Assembly (NCBI GenBank): GCA_934574095.1
Contig: CAKTMW010000020.1
Location: forward strand, 1 to 32,449
Reading direction: 5' to 3'
Length of the DNA stretch: 32,449 nt
Source: an uncultured Oscillospiraceae bacterium
GTDB taxonomy: Bacteria; Bacillota; Clostridia; Oscillospirales; Oscillospiraceae
How positions within the stretch are numbered: position 1 is the stretch's first letter; each line of letters starts with the position of its first letter. Below the pieces are notes generated by a model. It searched no databases and had not been told where the DNA came from. It saw only the letters and a list, made by a program, of their open reading frames with translations. Made by a program: the position numbers and the translations under genes. Of the stretch, positions 6,973 to 14,096 are shown piece by piece.

Positions 6973-8310
6973 ATGAAAATGAAAATACAGTTATCCGATC
7001 ACTTTACCTATAAAATGCTGCTGCGGTTCGTGCTGCCGTCCATCATCATGATGGTGTTCACCTCCATCTACGGCGTAGTGGACGGGCTGTTCGTGTCCAA
7101 CTTCGTGGGCAAGACGCCCTTCGCCGCCGTGAATCTGGTGATGCCCTTCATCATGGTCTTCGGCGGTATCGGCTTCATGTTCGGCACCGGCGGCAGCGCA
7201 CTGGTGGCCAAAACCATGGGCGAGGGCGACAAGCACCGCGCCAATCAGTACTTCACCATGATGATCGCCGTCACCCTCATCTGCGGCATCATCATCTCCA
7301 CGCTGGGCGTGATCTTTATGGAGCCCATCTCCGTCTTTCTGGGCGCGGACGCGGAAATGCTGCCGGACTGCGTGCTGTATGGTCGCATCGTGCTGGCCTT
7401 CAACACGGCGTTCATGCTGCAAAACGTGTTCCAGAGCTTCCTGATCGCGGCGGAAAAGCCCAAGCTGGGCCTGTGGGTCACGGTGGCGGCGGGCGTGACC
7501 AACATGGCGCTGGATGCCCTGTTCATGGCGGTGTTCCACTGGGGCGTGGCGGGCGCCGCCATCGCCACCGGCATCAGCCAGATCGTGGGCGGCGTACTGC
7601 CGCTGGTGTACTTCCTGCGGCCCAACAACAGCCTGCTGCGGCTGACAAAGACAAAGCTGGAGCTGCGGCCTATCTTGCAGGCCAGCGGCAACGGTGCGTC
7701 GGAGCTGGTCAGCAACGTGACCGCCTCGGTGGTGGGCATGCTGTATAACTTCCAGCTGCTGCGGCTGGCGGGGCAGAACGGCGTGGCGGCCTTCGGCGTG
7801 CTGATGTACGTGGAGTTCATCTTCGCCGCCGTGTTCATCGGCTATGCCATCGGCTGCGCCCCCATCGTCAGCTACCATTTCGGCGCGGACAACCGGGGCG
7901 AGCTGCAGAACCTGCTGCGGAAAAGCGTCCTGCTGATGGGCGTGGGCGGCCTTGCCATGGTGGGCGTAGCCCAGGGACTGGCCGGGCCTATGGCGCGGCT
8001 GTTCGTGGGGTATGACGATACCCTGTGCCGGATGACGGTGCATGCCTTCCGCATCGCCACGCTGTCATTCGTGCTGGTGGGGTTCAACATCTTCGCCTCG
8101 TCCTTCTTCACGGCGCTGAGCGACGGCGTGGTGTCGGCCATCATCTCTTTCCTGCGGACCTTCGTGTTCAAGCTGTCAGCGGTACTGCTGCTGCCCCTGA
8201 TCTGGGAGCTGAACGGCATCTGGTGGGCCGAGGTGGCGGCGGAGATCTGCGCCTTCGGTCTTGGCGTGGCCTTCCTGCTGGGAAAGCGAAAGAAATATGG
8301 GTATATGTAA
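6973..8310 (+). CDS. MATE-family efflux transporter
   Basis: A 445-residue inner-membrane protein with about 12 hydrophobic segments in two homologous halves, as in MATE / polysaccharide-exporter superfamily pumps. It starts FTYKMLLRFVLPSIIMMVFTSIYGVVDGLFVSNFVG, the usual clostridial MATE N-terminus. It also carries MFGTGGSALVAKTMGEG in the first half and the helix-7 region ASGNGASELVSNVTASVVGM in the second. Such pumps export organic cations or drugs using a sodium or proton gradient. The ATG follows CAAGGAGTAAGACC, overlapping the end of marR, so the two are translated together. A strong terminator follows. Substrate not predictable from sequence. Confidence 0.92.
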   Translation: MKMKIQLSDHFTYKMLLRFVLPSIIMMVFTSIYGVVDGLFVSNFVGKTPFAAVNLVMPFIMVFGGIGFMFGTGGSALVAKTMGEGDKHRANQYFTMMIAVTLICGIIISTLGVIFMEPISVFLGADAEMLPDCVLYGRIVLAFNTAFMLQNVFQSFLIAAEKPKLGLWVTVAAGVTNMALDALFMAVFHWGVAGAAIATGISQIVGGVLPLVYFLRPNNSLLRLTKTKLELRPILQASGNGASELVSNVTASVVGMLYNFQLLRLAGQNGVAAFGVLMYVEFIFAAVFIGYAIGCAPIVSYHFGADNRGELQNLLRKSVLLMGVGGLAMVGVAQGLAGPMARLFVGYDDTLCRMTVHAFRIATLSFVLVGFNIFASSFFTALSDGVVSAIISFLRTFVFKLSAVLLLPLIWELNGIWWAEVAAEICAFGLGVAFLLGKRKKYGYM

Positions 8311-8312
8311 GC

Positions 8313-8345
8313 AAACGGTTCCCCGCCGCGACGGGGAACCGTTTT
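8313..8345 (+). terminator. Terminator of marR-MATE operon
   Basis: AAACGGTTCCCCG pairs with CGGGGAACCGTTT across a short loop, ending in TTTT, immediately after the MATE stop codon. Confidence 0.9.
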
Positions 8346-8367
8346 ACTTGTCAAAAATGTAAATCAT

Positions 8368-8408
8368 ACTTGACATTTTGCTCAGGGCATGGCATTATGA
8401 TGTCAAGT
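8368..8408 (+). promoter_or_regulatory. Promoter with perfect 9-bp inverted repeat
   Basis: TTGACA (8370-8375), a 17-nt spacer and CATTAT (8393-8398). The -35 lies inside ACTTGACAT (8368-8376), which is exactly inverted as ATGTCAAGT (8400-8408) over the expected start of transcription. The half-sites are 32 bp centre to centre, about three helical turns. A natural reading is an operator for the HTH protein encoded second in this operon. Confidence 0.65.
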
Positions 8409-8435
8409 TAGCTTTACTTTTTGGGAGGATGTTCT

Positions 8436-9014
8436 ATGAAACGCTGGATGAAATGGAGCGCGGCAGTGGTGCTTCTGCTGGCGCTGGTATGGCTCGTGGC
8501 GGGACGGGACTATCACAAAAGCGCCATGGTGGAACAGGCCGGCGTCCGGTACTATCTCCGCGCCGACCGCTTGCGGGCGTTCGCAGGCGTCTGCGCATGG
8601 GACGGTGAGGGCGACACGATGGACTATCTCATCCCCGACCGGGTAAAGGGTGCAAAGATCACGTCGCTGGGCGGGCTGCTCTATGGCACCGCCTTCAAAA
8701 AGCTGCCCTGCGGCTGGGGCGTAGAACTGCCGGAGACCTTCCGAGGCGCGGAACGGGTCAATTTCCTCCCCCAAACGGATGTCACGGACCTGACGCTGAC
8801 AGTACGCCTGCATCTGGGGCGCTATGCATCGGAAATAGAGAATCTGGCGGAGTCTGTCCCCGTGGGGTATTATAGTCCCGGCGGAAGCTATATCATCTGG
8901 CAGAAGTGGGTCGTGACCTGTGATGAGCGGAACGGGACCTATTATGCCGAGAACGGACGGCTCTACTGCCGCGGGAACGGCGAGCCGGTGGAGCTTTGCT
9001 ATGAAATGGAGTGA
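8436..9014 (+). CDS. Membrane-anchored or secreted protein of unknown function
   Basis: A 192-residue protein that I do not recognise. Residues about 6-26 (WSAAVVLLLALVWLVAG after MKRWMK) form a signal anchor or uncleaved signal peptide; the remaining 165 residues should be outside the cell. The outer part has beta-rich, irregular sequence with four cysteines and repeated RYYLRADR / VGYYSPGG / TYYAENGRLYC aromatic patches. No catalytic motif is evident. The ATG at 8436 follows GGGAGGATGTTCT. The next gene begins 5 bp downstream, so the two form an operon behind a promoter with an inverted repeat. It may be the surface partner or target of the HTH / C39-like protein, but this is only inference. 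Confidence 0.75.
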   Translation: MKRWMKWSAAVVLLLALVWLVAGRDYHKSAMVEQAGVRYYLRADRLRAFAGVCAWDGEGDTMDYLIPDRVKGAKITSLGGLLYGTAFKKLPCGWGVELPETFRGAERVNFLPQTDVTDLTLTVRLHLGRYASEIENLAESVPVGYYSPGGSYIIWQKWVVTCDERNGTYYAENGRLYCRGNGEPVELCYEME

Positions 9015-9019
9015 GCAGG

Positions 9020-9745
9020 ATGAAAAATCGGGTCGCCCAACTGCGGCGGGAACAGAATATGCGGCAGGAGGAGCTGGCAAGAGCCGCCGGCATCTCCCGC
9101 CAATCCATCATTGCCATTGAAAAGGGGCGCTCTGTGCCGTCGCTGGATGTAGCCATGCGCATTGCCCGGTGCTTTGCCGTGCCGGTGGAGGCGGTGTTCC
9201 TCCCGGCGGAGCGGGTGTGGCGTCTGCGGCCCGATGGCGACGGTGTGTGTCTGCCCATCATCGCCCAGGGATATCCAGCCCTCTCCGGTATGACCTACGG
9301 CGGCTATCCGCTGCGCTATAACGGCGGCGAGGTCATTGCCGCCTATAACGCCATGTGCCTGCTGGGAGGGCGGCAGGAGCTGGCGGATGTGATCGGTGAG
9401 TTTGAGGACAACGGCCTGCCCCTGCTGGGCGGTGCGCTGGGCACGGACCCCCGCCGCCTGCCGGAGTATTTTGCCGCCCACGGCGTAGATTGCGTACCAC
9501 GGAAAAAGGGGACGCTTTCCCCCGGCGTGTATCTGTGCAGCTATACCGCCCTGTCGCTTCTGCAAGGGGGACGGGGACTGCATACGGTGGCGCTGCACGT
9601 CACGCCGTCGTGCGTAACGGTCTACAATGAGCGGGACGATGCCGCAGCGGCGGCCCAATATCCCACGGCGGCCGCGTTTTTCAAGGGCAAGACCGTCGCC
9701 GCGCTTTTCTGTGTGTCCGCAGCGAAAAATGCGCATGGCGCATGA
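9020..9745 (+). CDS. XRE-type HTH protein with papain/C39-like C-terminal domain
   Basis: A 241-residue protein. Residues 1-60 form an XRE HTH of the short prokaryotic type: VAQLRREQNMRQEELARAAG, then ISRQSIIAIEKGRSVPSLD. Residues about 78-236 resemble the papain-fold / C39-like peptidase domain: GEVIAAYNAMCLLGG (103-117), a GGALGTDPRRLPEYFAAHGVD block (137-157), and a late histidine in GLHTVALHVTPSCVTVYN. The position just before GEVIAAYN, where relatives would be expected to carry the nucleophilic cysteine, reads NGG. It may therefore be an inactive sensor domain that binds a peptide. GTG at 9011 is an alternative start, but ATG at 9020 has GGAG at better spacing. Fold assignment is from pattern memory, moderate certainty. 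Confidence 0.75.
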   Translation: MKNRVAQLRREQNMRQEELARAAGISRQSIIAIEKGRSVPSLDVAMRIARCFAVPVEAVFLPAERVWRLRPDGDGVCLPIIAQGYPALSGMTYGGYPLRYNGGEVIAAYNAMCLLGGRQELADVIGEFEDNGLPLLGGALGTDPRRLPEYFAAHGVDCVPRKKGTLSPGVYLCSYTALSLLQGGRGLHTVALHVTPSCVTVYNERDDAAAAAQYPTAAAFFKGKTVAALFCVSAAKNAHGA

Positions 9746-9797
9746 CGCGTAGCAGCTTCGCGCCTTTGCCCGAAAAACCGGAAAAAGAATCCCTACC

Positions 9798-9834
9798 GTG
9801 TAAAAAAGGCGGCCTATGGCCGCCTTTTTTACAC
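9798..9834. terminator. Bidirectional terminator overlapping the amidase stop codon
   Basis: A perfect 17-bp stem GTGTAAAAAAGGCGGCC with loop TAT. It gives a T-run in both directions, serving the HTH gene and the convergent amidase gene, whose stop codon (9829-9831) lies inside the stem. Confidence 0.9.
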
Positions 9835-10515
9835 GATATACGCCTCCGGAAAACCGGCGGCTTTCAGCTTTTCACAATAGGCTTCGGCGTTGGGCCGGAA
9901 GCGGAAGGCTCCCGCCTGCACCCGGTAGAGGAGTGCGTCCGCCTCCGGCGCGTTCGGGGTCTGCGGCGTCTCCTCCGGCGGCTGGTAGGCCACACCGAAA
10001 TACTCGCACACCGCCTGACAGGTCTCCTCGGCGATGCGGGGCATACTGTCGATGAGCCATTGGGCCTCCTCCGGATGGTCATGGAAACCGAACTCCGGCA
10101 GTACGGCAGGCATATGGGGCGCCCGCAGCTCATAGAGTCCCGCGCTCTCCACCAGCTTATCCGGCGCGCCGGGGGATAGCGGCGCGATGCGGTCCTGGAG
10201 CAGCCGTCCGATGCGGCGGCTCTCCTGGCTGGGATAACAGTGGACGCGGGTCCCCGCCGCCTTACCGTTGAAGCCGTTGGTGTGCAGAGCCATGTGCAAA
10301 TGGGCAGGCCAGGCGTTGGACTCCTTCACCCGGTCGTACATATTGCCCCACTGGGCGTTTTTCACCGCGAAGCCGCAGCGCGTCAGCGCCGCCTCCAGCA
10401 GGTCGGCGCAGCGGGCCATCTGCTCCTTCTCGTTGGTGGGGCGTCCGTTCCACAGGGCCGTGGGGGCGTAGGTGTTGCTGGCACGGTCCTCCGGACTGAG
10501 ATAGATGTTGGGCAT
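9829..10515 (-). CDS. Phage-type N-acetylmuramoyl-L-alanine amidase (endolysin)
   Basis: A 228-residue cell-wall hydrolase of the Amidase_3 type that would cleave the bond between muramic acid and the stem peptide. Motifs: IYLSPEDR at the start, a metal-ligand region NEKEQM, the histidine block HLHMALHTNGF, and VLPEFGFHDHPEEAQWLID with the catalytic glutamate. The C-terminus, YRVQAGAFRFRPNAEAYCEKL, is a half-length SPOR-like wall-binding motif that ends at AYIV, as in other Firmicute phage lysins. There is no signal peptide, so release needs the holin encoded just upstream. Start 10515 is preferred over 10521 because GGAGG is then 7 nt away. It is the last gene of a four-gene lysis cassette. 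Confidence 0.88.
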   Translation of the reverse strand: MPNIYLSPEDRASNTYAPTALWNGRPTNEKEQMARCADLLEAALTRCGFAVKNAQWGNMYDRVKESNAWPAHLHMALHTNGFNGKAAGTRVHCYPSQESRRIGRLLQDRIAPLSPGAPDKLVESAGLYELRAPHMPAVLPEFGFHDHPEEAQWLIDSMPRIAEETCQAVCEYFGVAYQPPEETPQTPNAPEADALLYRVQAGAFRFRPNAEAYCEKLKAAGFPEAYIV

Positions 10516-10517
10516 GG

Positions 10518-10724
10518 TCATTCCTCCAGTTCCGGCAGGCCCGCCAGGCTGGTCAGCAGGCTGAGAATACCCGCCAGCACTGTGGAGCTGGCTACTGCCA
10601 GCCAGTTGACCTCGCACAGCACGGCGGTGGCGCCGATGGTGGCGGCCGCCGTCTGGGCCATAGTGCGCAGCGCACGGACGCCTGCCGCACGGAACCAGAG
10701 CTTCCAGTTGGTCTTTGCTTTCAT
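10518..10724 (-). CDS. Phage holin, r1t-like
   Basis: A 68-residue membrane protein. A basic N-terminus (MKAKTNWKLWFR) leads to VRALRTMAQTAAATIGATAVL and VNWLAVASSTVLAGILSLLTSLAGLPE, two hydrophobic helices with the pattern of r1t-type holins. Such proteins form holes in the cytoplasmic membrane so the endolysin can reach the wall. The start at 10724 follows AAAGGAGGAACAGCAT. The stop codon abuts the amidase start, giving tight coupling. It lies after an XhlA-like gene, as in many Firmicute prophages. Confidence 0.88.
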   Translation of the reverse strand: MKAKTNWKLWFRAAGVRALRTMAQTAAATIGATAVLCEVNWLAVASSTVLAGILSLLTSLAGLPELEE

Positions 10725-10797
10725 ATGCTGTTCCTCCTTTTTGTGTCGTTGCTTTGAAAAGTTTCGTGCTCCGGGGGCGCGAAGCCCCCGTTCCATT

Positions 10798-11034
10798 TTA
10801 TGCGTGTCCCTCCAGGCCGGCGATACGATGTCCGGCGGCCTTCAGCCGCTCATCCAGCACCGCCACCGACTCCTCCAGGGCATAGGTGCGCTCGATGAGG
10901 TTGTTGTGTTGGTTGACCTTACGCTCCAATTGCTCCAGGCGATAGGCCACCAGGGCGGCGCTCTTGCGGTTGGCCAGATACGCTCCCGCCAGGGTGCCCG
11001 CCAGACTCAGAGCCGCCACCAGAATGGTCTCCAT
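10798..11034 (-). CDS. XhlA-like phage hemolysin/holin-associated protein
   Basis: A 78-residue protein with one N-terminal membrane helix (TILVAALSLAGTLAGAYLANRK) followed by a charged coiled coil (YRLEQLERKVNQHNNLIERT). This resembles XhlA, which works with holin and endolysin in Bacillus prophage lysis, except that the helix is at the N-terminus here. The ATG at 11034 follows GGGAGGTAATGTG and overlaps the stop of the collagen-like gene. The assignment rests on size, layout and context. Confidence 0.7.
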   Translation of the reverse strand: METILVAALSLAGTLAGAYLANRKSAALVAYRLEQLERKVNQHNNLIERTYALEESVAVLDERLKAAGHRIAGLEGHA

Positions 11035-11984
11035 CACATTACCTCCCAGGCGGTGGGGACGCCGTTTTCATCCACCGCCGCCACGCACAGCGCCTGCCCT
11101 ACCTCCGCGCCGGTGACGCCCATGGATACATCCGCCACGCCGTCGCTGCCGTGCCACAGCTGGAGCTGCTCCGTACTGACGGTAGCCTGGCCGCCCGACG
11201 CCGGATAGGTGGTCCTACGGATCGTCAGCTGGTAGCCGCCGTTGGGATGGGCGGTATCGCCATCCAACACCGAGACGGTCAGGGCCACGCTGTCGCCATG
11301 AATACCGGTCCCGCCCTTAGCGCCCGCTTTGCCGTCCTTGACGGTAAACTCATGGTCGCCGTCCTTGTCGGTGATGGTCACTTTTGTGGCAGGGATCATG
11401 CCCGTGGCCAATGTACTGGTCAGTGTCACCGTGGGGCTGAAGCCGTCCTGGCCGTCCGCGCCGTTCTGGCCATCCACGCCATTTGTGCCGTCCTTTCCGT
11501 CCACACCATCCCTGCCGTCTGTACCATCTTTACCGTTTGCGCCGTCTGTGCCGTCCCTGCCGTCAAACAGGCCGCTGGCCTTGGCCTGGGCCAGGGTCTG
11601 CTCCATCAGCGCCGCAAAAAAGGGTTCCGTGGGCTGGGCGGAGGTGTCTCCGGCAGGATCAGCTCCCGGCTGAATGACGCCGCAGTCGGCATATACAGTG
11701 GGGATCACCACCGCACCGGTGCTGTCAGCCCCGTATACACCCGCCAGCAGCACCTCGCCGGGACTGCGCAGGCACTCCCAGGGAATGACGCAGGCGTCGC
11801 CGTCCCAGTCCGCCACATCCCGGCGGACGTCCCCGGCACGGAATACAGCGATCTTCGTCAGCTCCTGCCATGCACTGCCGGAAAAGGTGAAGGTCACGGC
11901 AGCCCCCACCATTCCGGCGGTCAGTGTACCGGGCGTGACGACCGCCGCATCCGCGCCGGAGACCTGGATGTGAATATTGCTCAT
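11034..11984 (-). CDS. Collagen-like phage tail/baseplate-associated protein
   Basis: A 316-residue protein with three parts. The N-terminal ~110 residues (SNIHIQVSGADAAVVTPG to a region with AGVYGADSTG) look like the beta-rich domain common in phage baseplate or tail-fibre proteins of Firmicutes. The middle holds about 13 consecutive Gly-X-Y triplets (GRDGTDGANGKDG and onward), which should form a trimeric collagen helix. The last ~120 residues form a beta-rich head with a second short run, GKAGAKGGTGIHG. Start 11984 follows AAAGGAGGAACGCACT. It heads the lysis cassette; in intact prophages this kind of gene sits at the end of the tail module. Confidence 0.8.
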   Translation of the reverse strand: MSNIHIQVSGADAAVVTPGTLTAGMVGAAVTFTFSGSAWQELTKIAVFRAGDVRRDVADWDGDACVIPWECLRSPGEVLLAGVYGADSTGAVVIPTVYADCGVIQPGADPAGDTSAQPTEPFFAALMEQTLAQAKASGLFDGRDGTDGANGKDGTDGRDGVDGKDGTNGVDGQNGADGQDGFSPTVTLTSTLATGMIPATKVTITDKDGDHEFTVKDGKAGAKGGTGIHGDSVALTVSVLDGDTAHPNGGYQLTIRRTTYPASGGQATVSTEQLQLWHGSDGVADVSMGVTGAEVGQALCVAAVDENGVPTAWEVM

Positions 11985-12376
11985 AGTGCGTTCCTCCTTT
12001 CGGTCTTGGGCGAACGGTGAGCGCCGTCCGTCCCTGTCCATGCCGCCGCAGAAGAAGGGGGTTGCCCGCAAAAGGGCAACGGAATGAAAAACTTCCTTAT
12101 GAGAAAAGCGCAGAAAATGCTTTGTGCCGGCACACAAGCAGAACGGCTAAGACGCTTATTTCCAGCCGCGGGACGGTCGGCTCTATCGGCTCCGGGAAAA
12201 GATGTCCTGTTCATGTCCGGGCTGTGAACTTTCTGAGAAATGTCCGGCTAAGGGGTTGATTTTTCAGGAGTACAGTGCTAGGATAGCGTCCGCCGGTGAG
12301 GAAAGCGGCCGATCACCGGCACAAAGCGTATCACAGACCGCAGGGTAAAATCCAAGCAAAAGGAGATTTGATCGAC
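11985..12376. other. Gap between lysis cassette and lipoprotein gene
   Basis: 392 bp with no credible gene. It contains GTTGCCC-GCAAAA-GGGCAAC (12061-12080) without a U-tract and the lipoprotein promoter. I found no convincing promoter for the minus-strand lysis cassette, and no integrase, attachment repeat or other phage gene. Confidence 0.5.
12256..12284 (+). promoter_or_regulatory. Probable promoter of the lipoprotein gene
   Basis: TTGATT, a 17-nt spacer and TAGGAT, giving a leader of about 85 nt. Confidence 0.5.
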
Positions 12377-13030
12377 ATGAAAAAAGGAATCGCAGTTGCA
12401 TTGGCGCTGTGCATGGCACTGGCGCTGGTGGCCTGCGGCGGTAATACGAATACCCCCCAGGATGATACCAATAAGGACAGCGAGGCCAAGCGGGTGGAGC
12501 CGCTGGCCACCACGGTGGACGTCAGCAACGTGACCGACGCCACGCTGGCCGCCTCCTTCGACGTCGGCTCCCTCAAGACCGAGGGCGACGCCGCCACGCT
12601 GGAAGTAAAGGTCTACAACTATGAGCAGTACGACGCGGCGGAGGTTTCTCAGCTGAAGGTGGGCGACACCATCGTATCCGGCGGCAAGGACATCGTCATC
12701 ACCTCCATCGACGACAGCAATGGCTACGTGATCAACGGCGGCTACGAGCAGGACGGCCTGACTCTGGCGGCCGGTGAAGGCGGCGTGGTGTACACTGTCA
12801 GCGTCGACGACGTCAAGAACTACACGGAAGTAGGCACCGTGACGCTGCCCATCAGCAGCGAATGTGTGCTGACCGACAGCTCCGATCTGGAGAACGGTGA
12901 GAAGACCGTCAACGCCGCCGACCTGGCCGCGTTCCTGGAGAACGACACCGTGGGCTTCCAGCCCGCCAGCACCCAGGTCACCGTGACCGGCGGCCAGATC
13001 ACCGCCATCGCCCGTGTGTATATTCCCTAA
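12377..13030 (+). CDS. Secreted lipoprotein of unknown function
   Basis: A 217-residue lipoprotein. The signal peptide MKKGIAVALALCMALALVAC ends in the lipobox LVAC with C20 as the lipidated residue. A short flexible NTNTPQDDTNKDSEAK linker follows, then an acidic beta-rich domain. That domain should be anchored outside the membrane. It resembles small uncharacterised gut-Firmicute lipoproteins; no enzyme motif is seen. The sequence contains repeated VKVYNYEQYDAAEV and VGDTIVSGGKDIVITSIDD stretches like a small beta barrel. Start 12377 follows AAAAGGAGATTTGATCGAC. It is a single gene with its own promoter and terminator. Confidence 0.85.
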   Translation: MKKGIAVALALCMALALVACGGNTNTPQDDTNKDSEAKRVEPLATTVDVSNVTDATLAASFDVGSLKTEGDAATLEVKVYNYEQYDAAEVSQLKVGDTIVSGGKDIVITSIDDSNGYVINGGYEQDGLTLAAGEGGVVYTVSVDDVKNYTEVGTVTLPISSECVLTDSSDLENGEKTVNAADLAAFLENDTVGFQPASTQVTVTGGQITAIARVYIP

Positions 13031-13035
13031 ACGAC

Positions 13036-13076
13036 GGCAGAGAAAAAGCACCCCGATGGGGTGCTTTTTTCTGCCG
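13036..13076 (+). terminator. Terminator of the lipoprotein gene
   Basis: AGAAAAAGCACCCC and GGGGTGCTTTTTTCT form a long stem with a 3-nt loop directly after the stop codon. Confidence 0.9.
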
Positions 13077-13115
13077 CAGCAACGCATGAAAGAGGGGTAA
13101 CCGGGCAAAAAAGTA

Positions 13116-13142
13116 AGGAGGGAAGAAAACCTCTTCCCTCCT
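13116..13142 (-). terminator. Terminator of rpmF
   Basis: AGGAGGGAAGA and TCTTCCCTCCT form an 11-bp stem; on the minus strand it is followed by TACTTTTTT. Confidence 0.8.
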
Positions 13143-13164
13143 AACAAGGACACACGTCGATGAC

Positions 13165-13362
13165 TTACTTGCCAGCGGCCACGGACTTGATCTCCTTGAC
13201 CTGACGGCCATTGTAGGTACCGCATTCCGGGCACATTCTGTGAGGCAGATGCAGCGCACCACACTTGGGGCATGCCACCAGACCGGGAGTCGCCAGCTTC
13301 CAAACGGAGCTGCGTCTCTTATTGCGTCTTTGCTTCGATACTTTTCCCTTAGGGACTGCCAT
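13165..13362 (-). CDS. rpmF: 50S ribosomal protein L32
   Basis: A 65-residue basic ribosomal protein of the large subunit. It starts AVPKGKVSKQRRNKRRS, the L32 signature. It has a complete zinc ribbon, CPKC (31-34) and CPEC (44-47), so it is the zinc-binding form and not the cysteine-less paralog used under zinc shortage. The ATG follows AAGGAGGTGTCAAC. It lies 60 bp after yceD, the conserved bacterial order, and ends at its own terminator. Confidence 0.98.
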   Translation of the reverse strand: MAVPKGKVSKQRRNKRRSSVWKLATPGLVACPKCGALHLPHRMCPECGTYNGRQVKEIKSVAAGK

Positions 13363-13422
13363 GTTGACACCTCCTTGGTCTTTTAACTGCCGTGAGCAGT
13401 AGTATAATAGTTCAGTTTCCGC

Positions 13423-13920
13423 TTACCGATCCTCCAACAGCTGGGCCAGCTTGGCAAGACGCGGATCAACCGCCTTCTTACACCGGCACGGTTCCACATT
13501 CAGATCCGCGCCGCAGCCGGGACATAAGCCCTTGCAGTCCGGTGAGCAGAGGTTTTTCGTGTCCATCTCAAGGATAAACGCAGTGCGAGCCACTTCGCCC
13601 AAGTCCACCTCGTCATGCTCCAGCAGCACGATATCCTCATCATCATCGGACTGCCGTTCCTCTGCCAGCACGCACTGGTAGGTGACGGTCTTGTCCTTGG
13701 TGAAGGGTTTTGCGCAGCGGTCGCAGACGCAGTGAAGCGTCGTACTTGCCTCCAGCGTACACAGCAGGACGCCAGCCTTGTTCCGAAGCCTGCCTTCCAC
13801 AGTGACGGGCTCGGACACGGGGTAGCCGCCGCCGAACTCCATGTCGCTCAGATCCATGGTAAACTGGACATCCTGAGCGGCGTCCGGCGTATGCAGCAGC
13901 TTGTTCACATTCAAAAGCAT
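13423..13920 (-). CDS. yceD: YceD family protein (DUF177)
   Basis: A 165-residue cytosolic protein of the DUF177 family, tied in other bacteria to 23S rRNA accumulation and ribosome assembly. Visible features are an N-terminal beta-rich part, CVCDRCAKPF (cysteines near 63-68), an acidic loop, and the C-terminal signature NLCSPDCKGLCPGCGADLN, which may bind metal, ending in DPRLAKLAQLLED. The start at 13920 follows GCGAGGTGTACT; longer upstream codons lie in the promoter. It is followed by rpmF. The promoter is a full consensus, as expected for ribosomal genes. Confidence 0.93.
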   Translation of the reverse strand: MLLNVNKLLHTPDAAQDVQFTMDLSDMEFGGGYPVSEPVTVEGRLRNKAGVLLCTLEASTTLHCVCDRCAKPFTKDKTVTYQCVLAEERQSDDDEDIVLLEHDEVDLGEVARTAFILEMDTKNLCSPDCKGLCPGCGADLNVEPCRCKKAVDPRLAKLAQLLEDR

Positions 13921-13947
13921 AGTACACCTCGCAATGACACGGATAGT

Positions 13948-13976
13948 ATTATAACGTGAAAAACAAGGGTTGTCAA
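13948..13976 (-). promoter_or_regulatory. Consensus promoter of yceD-rpmF
   Basis: On the minus strand TTGACA, a 17-nt spacer and TATAAT, a perfect sigma-A consensus. Confidence 0.92.
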
Positions 13977-14034
13977 ACCTTTTTTGCAATTTTTCACCAT
14001 ATTTTTCGCGGTTTTTTCCAGCGCGGAATTCCCT

Positions 14035-14063
14035 TTGACATTTGTTCCGCTGTTGGGTACAAT
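14035..14063 (+). promoter_or_regulatory. Promoter of the pseudouridine synthase gene
   Basis: TTGACA, a 17-nt spacer and TACAAT. It is divergent from the yceD promoter, the two -35 boxes being about 60 bp apart. Confidence 0.85.
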
Positions 14064-14096
14064 GGGAGCGATGATTTTATTGTGGGAGGTGCGCCC

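Noticed and set aside
12084..12227. Small plus-strand frame starting MKNFLMRKAQKM, 47 codons
   Set aside because: No ribosome site, no family resemblance, and it lies in a spacer; too weak to call.
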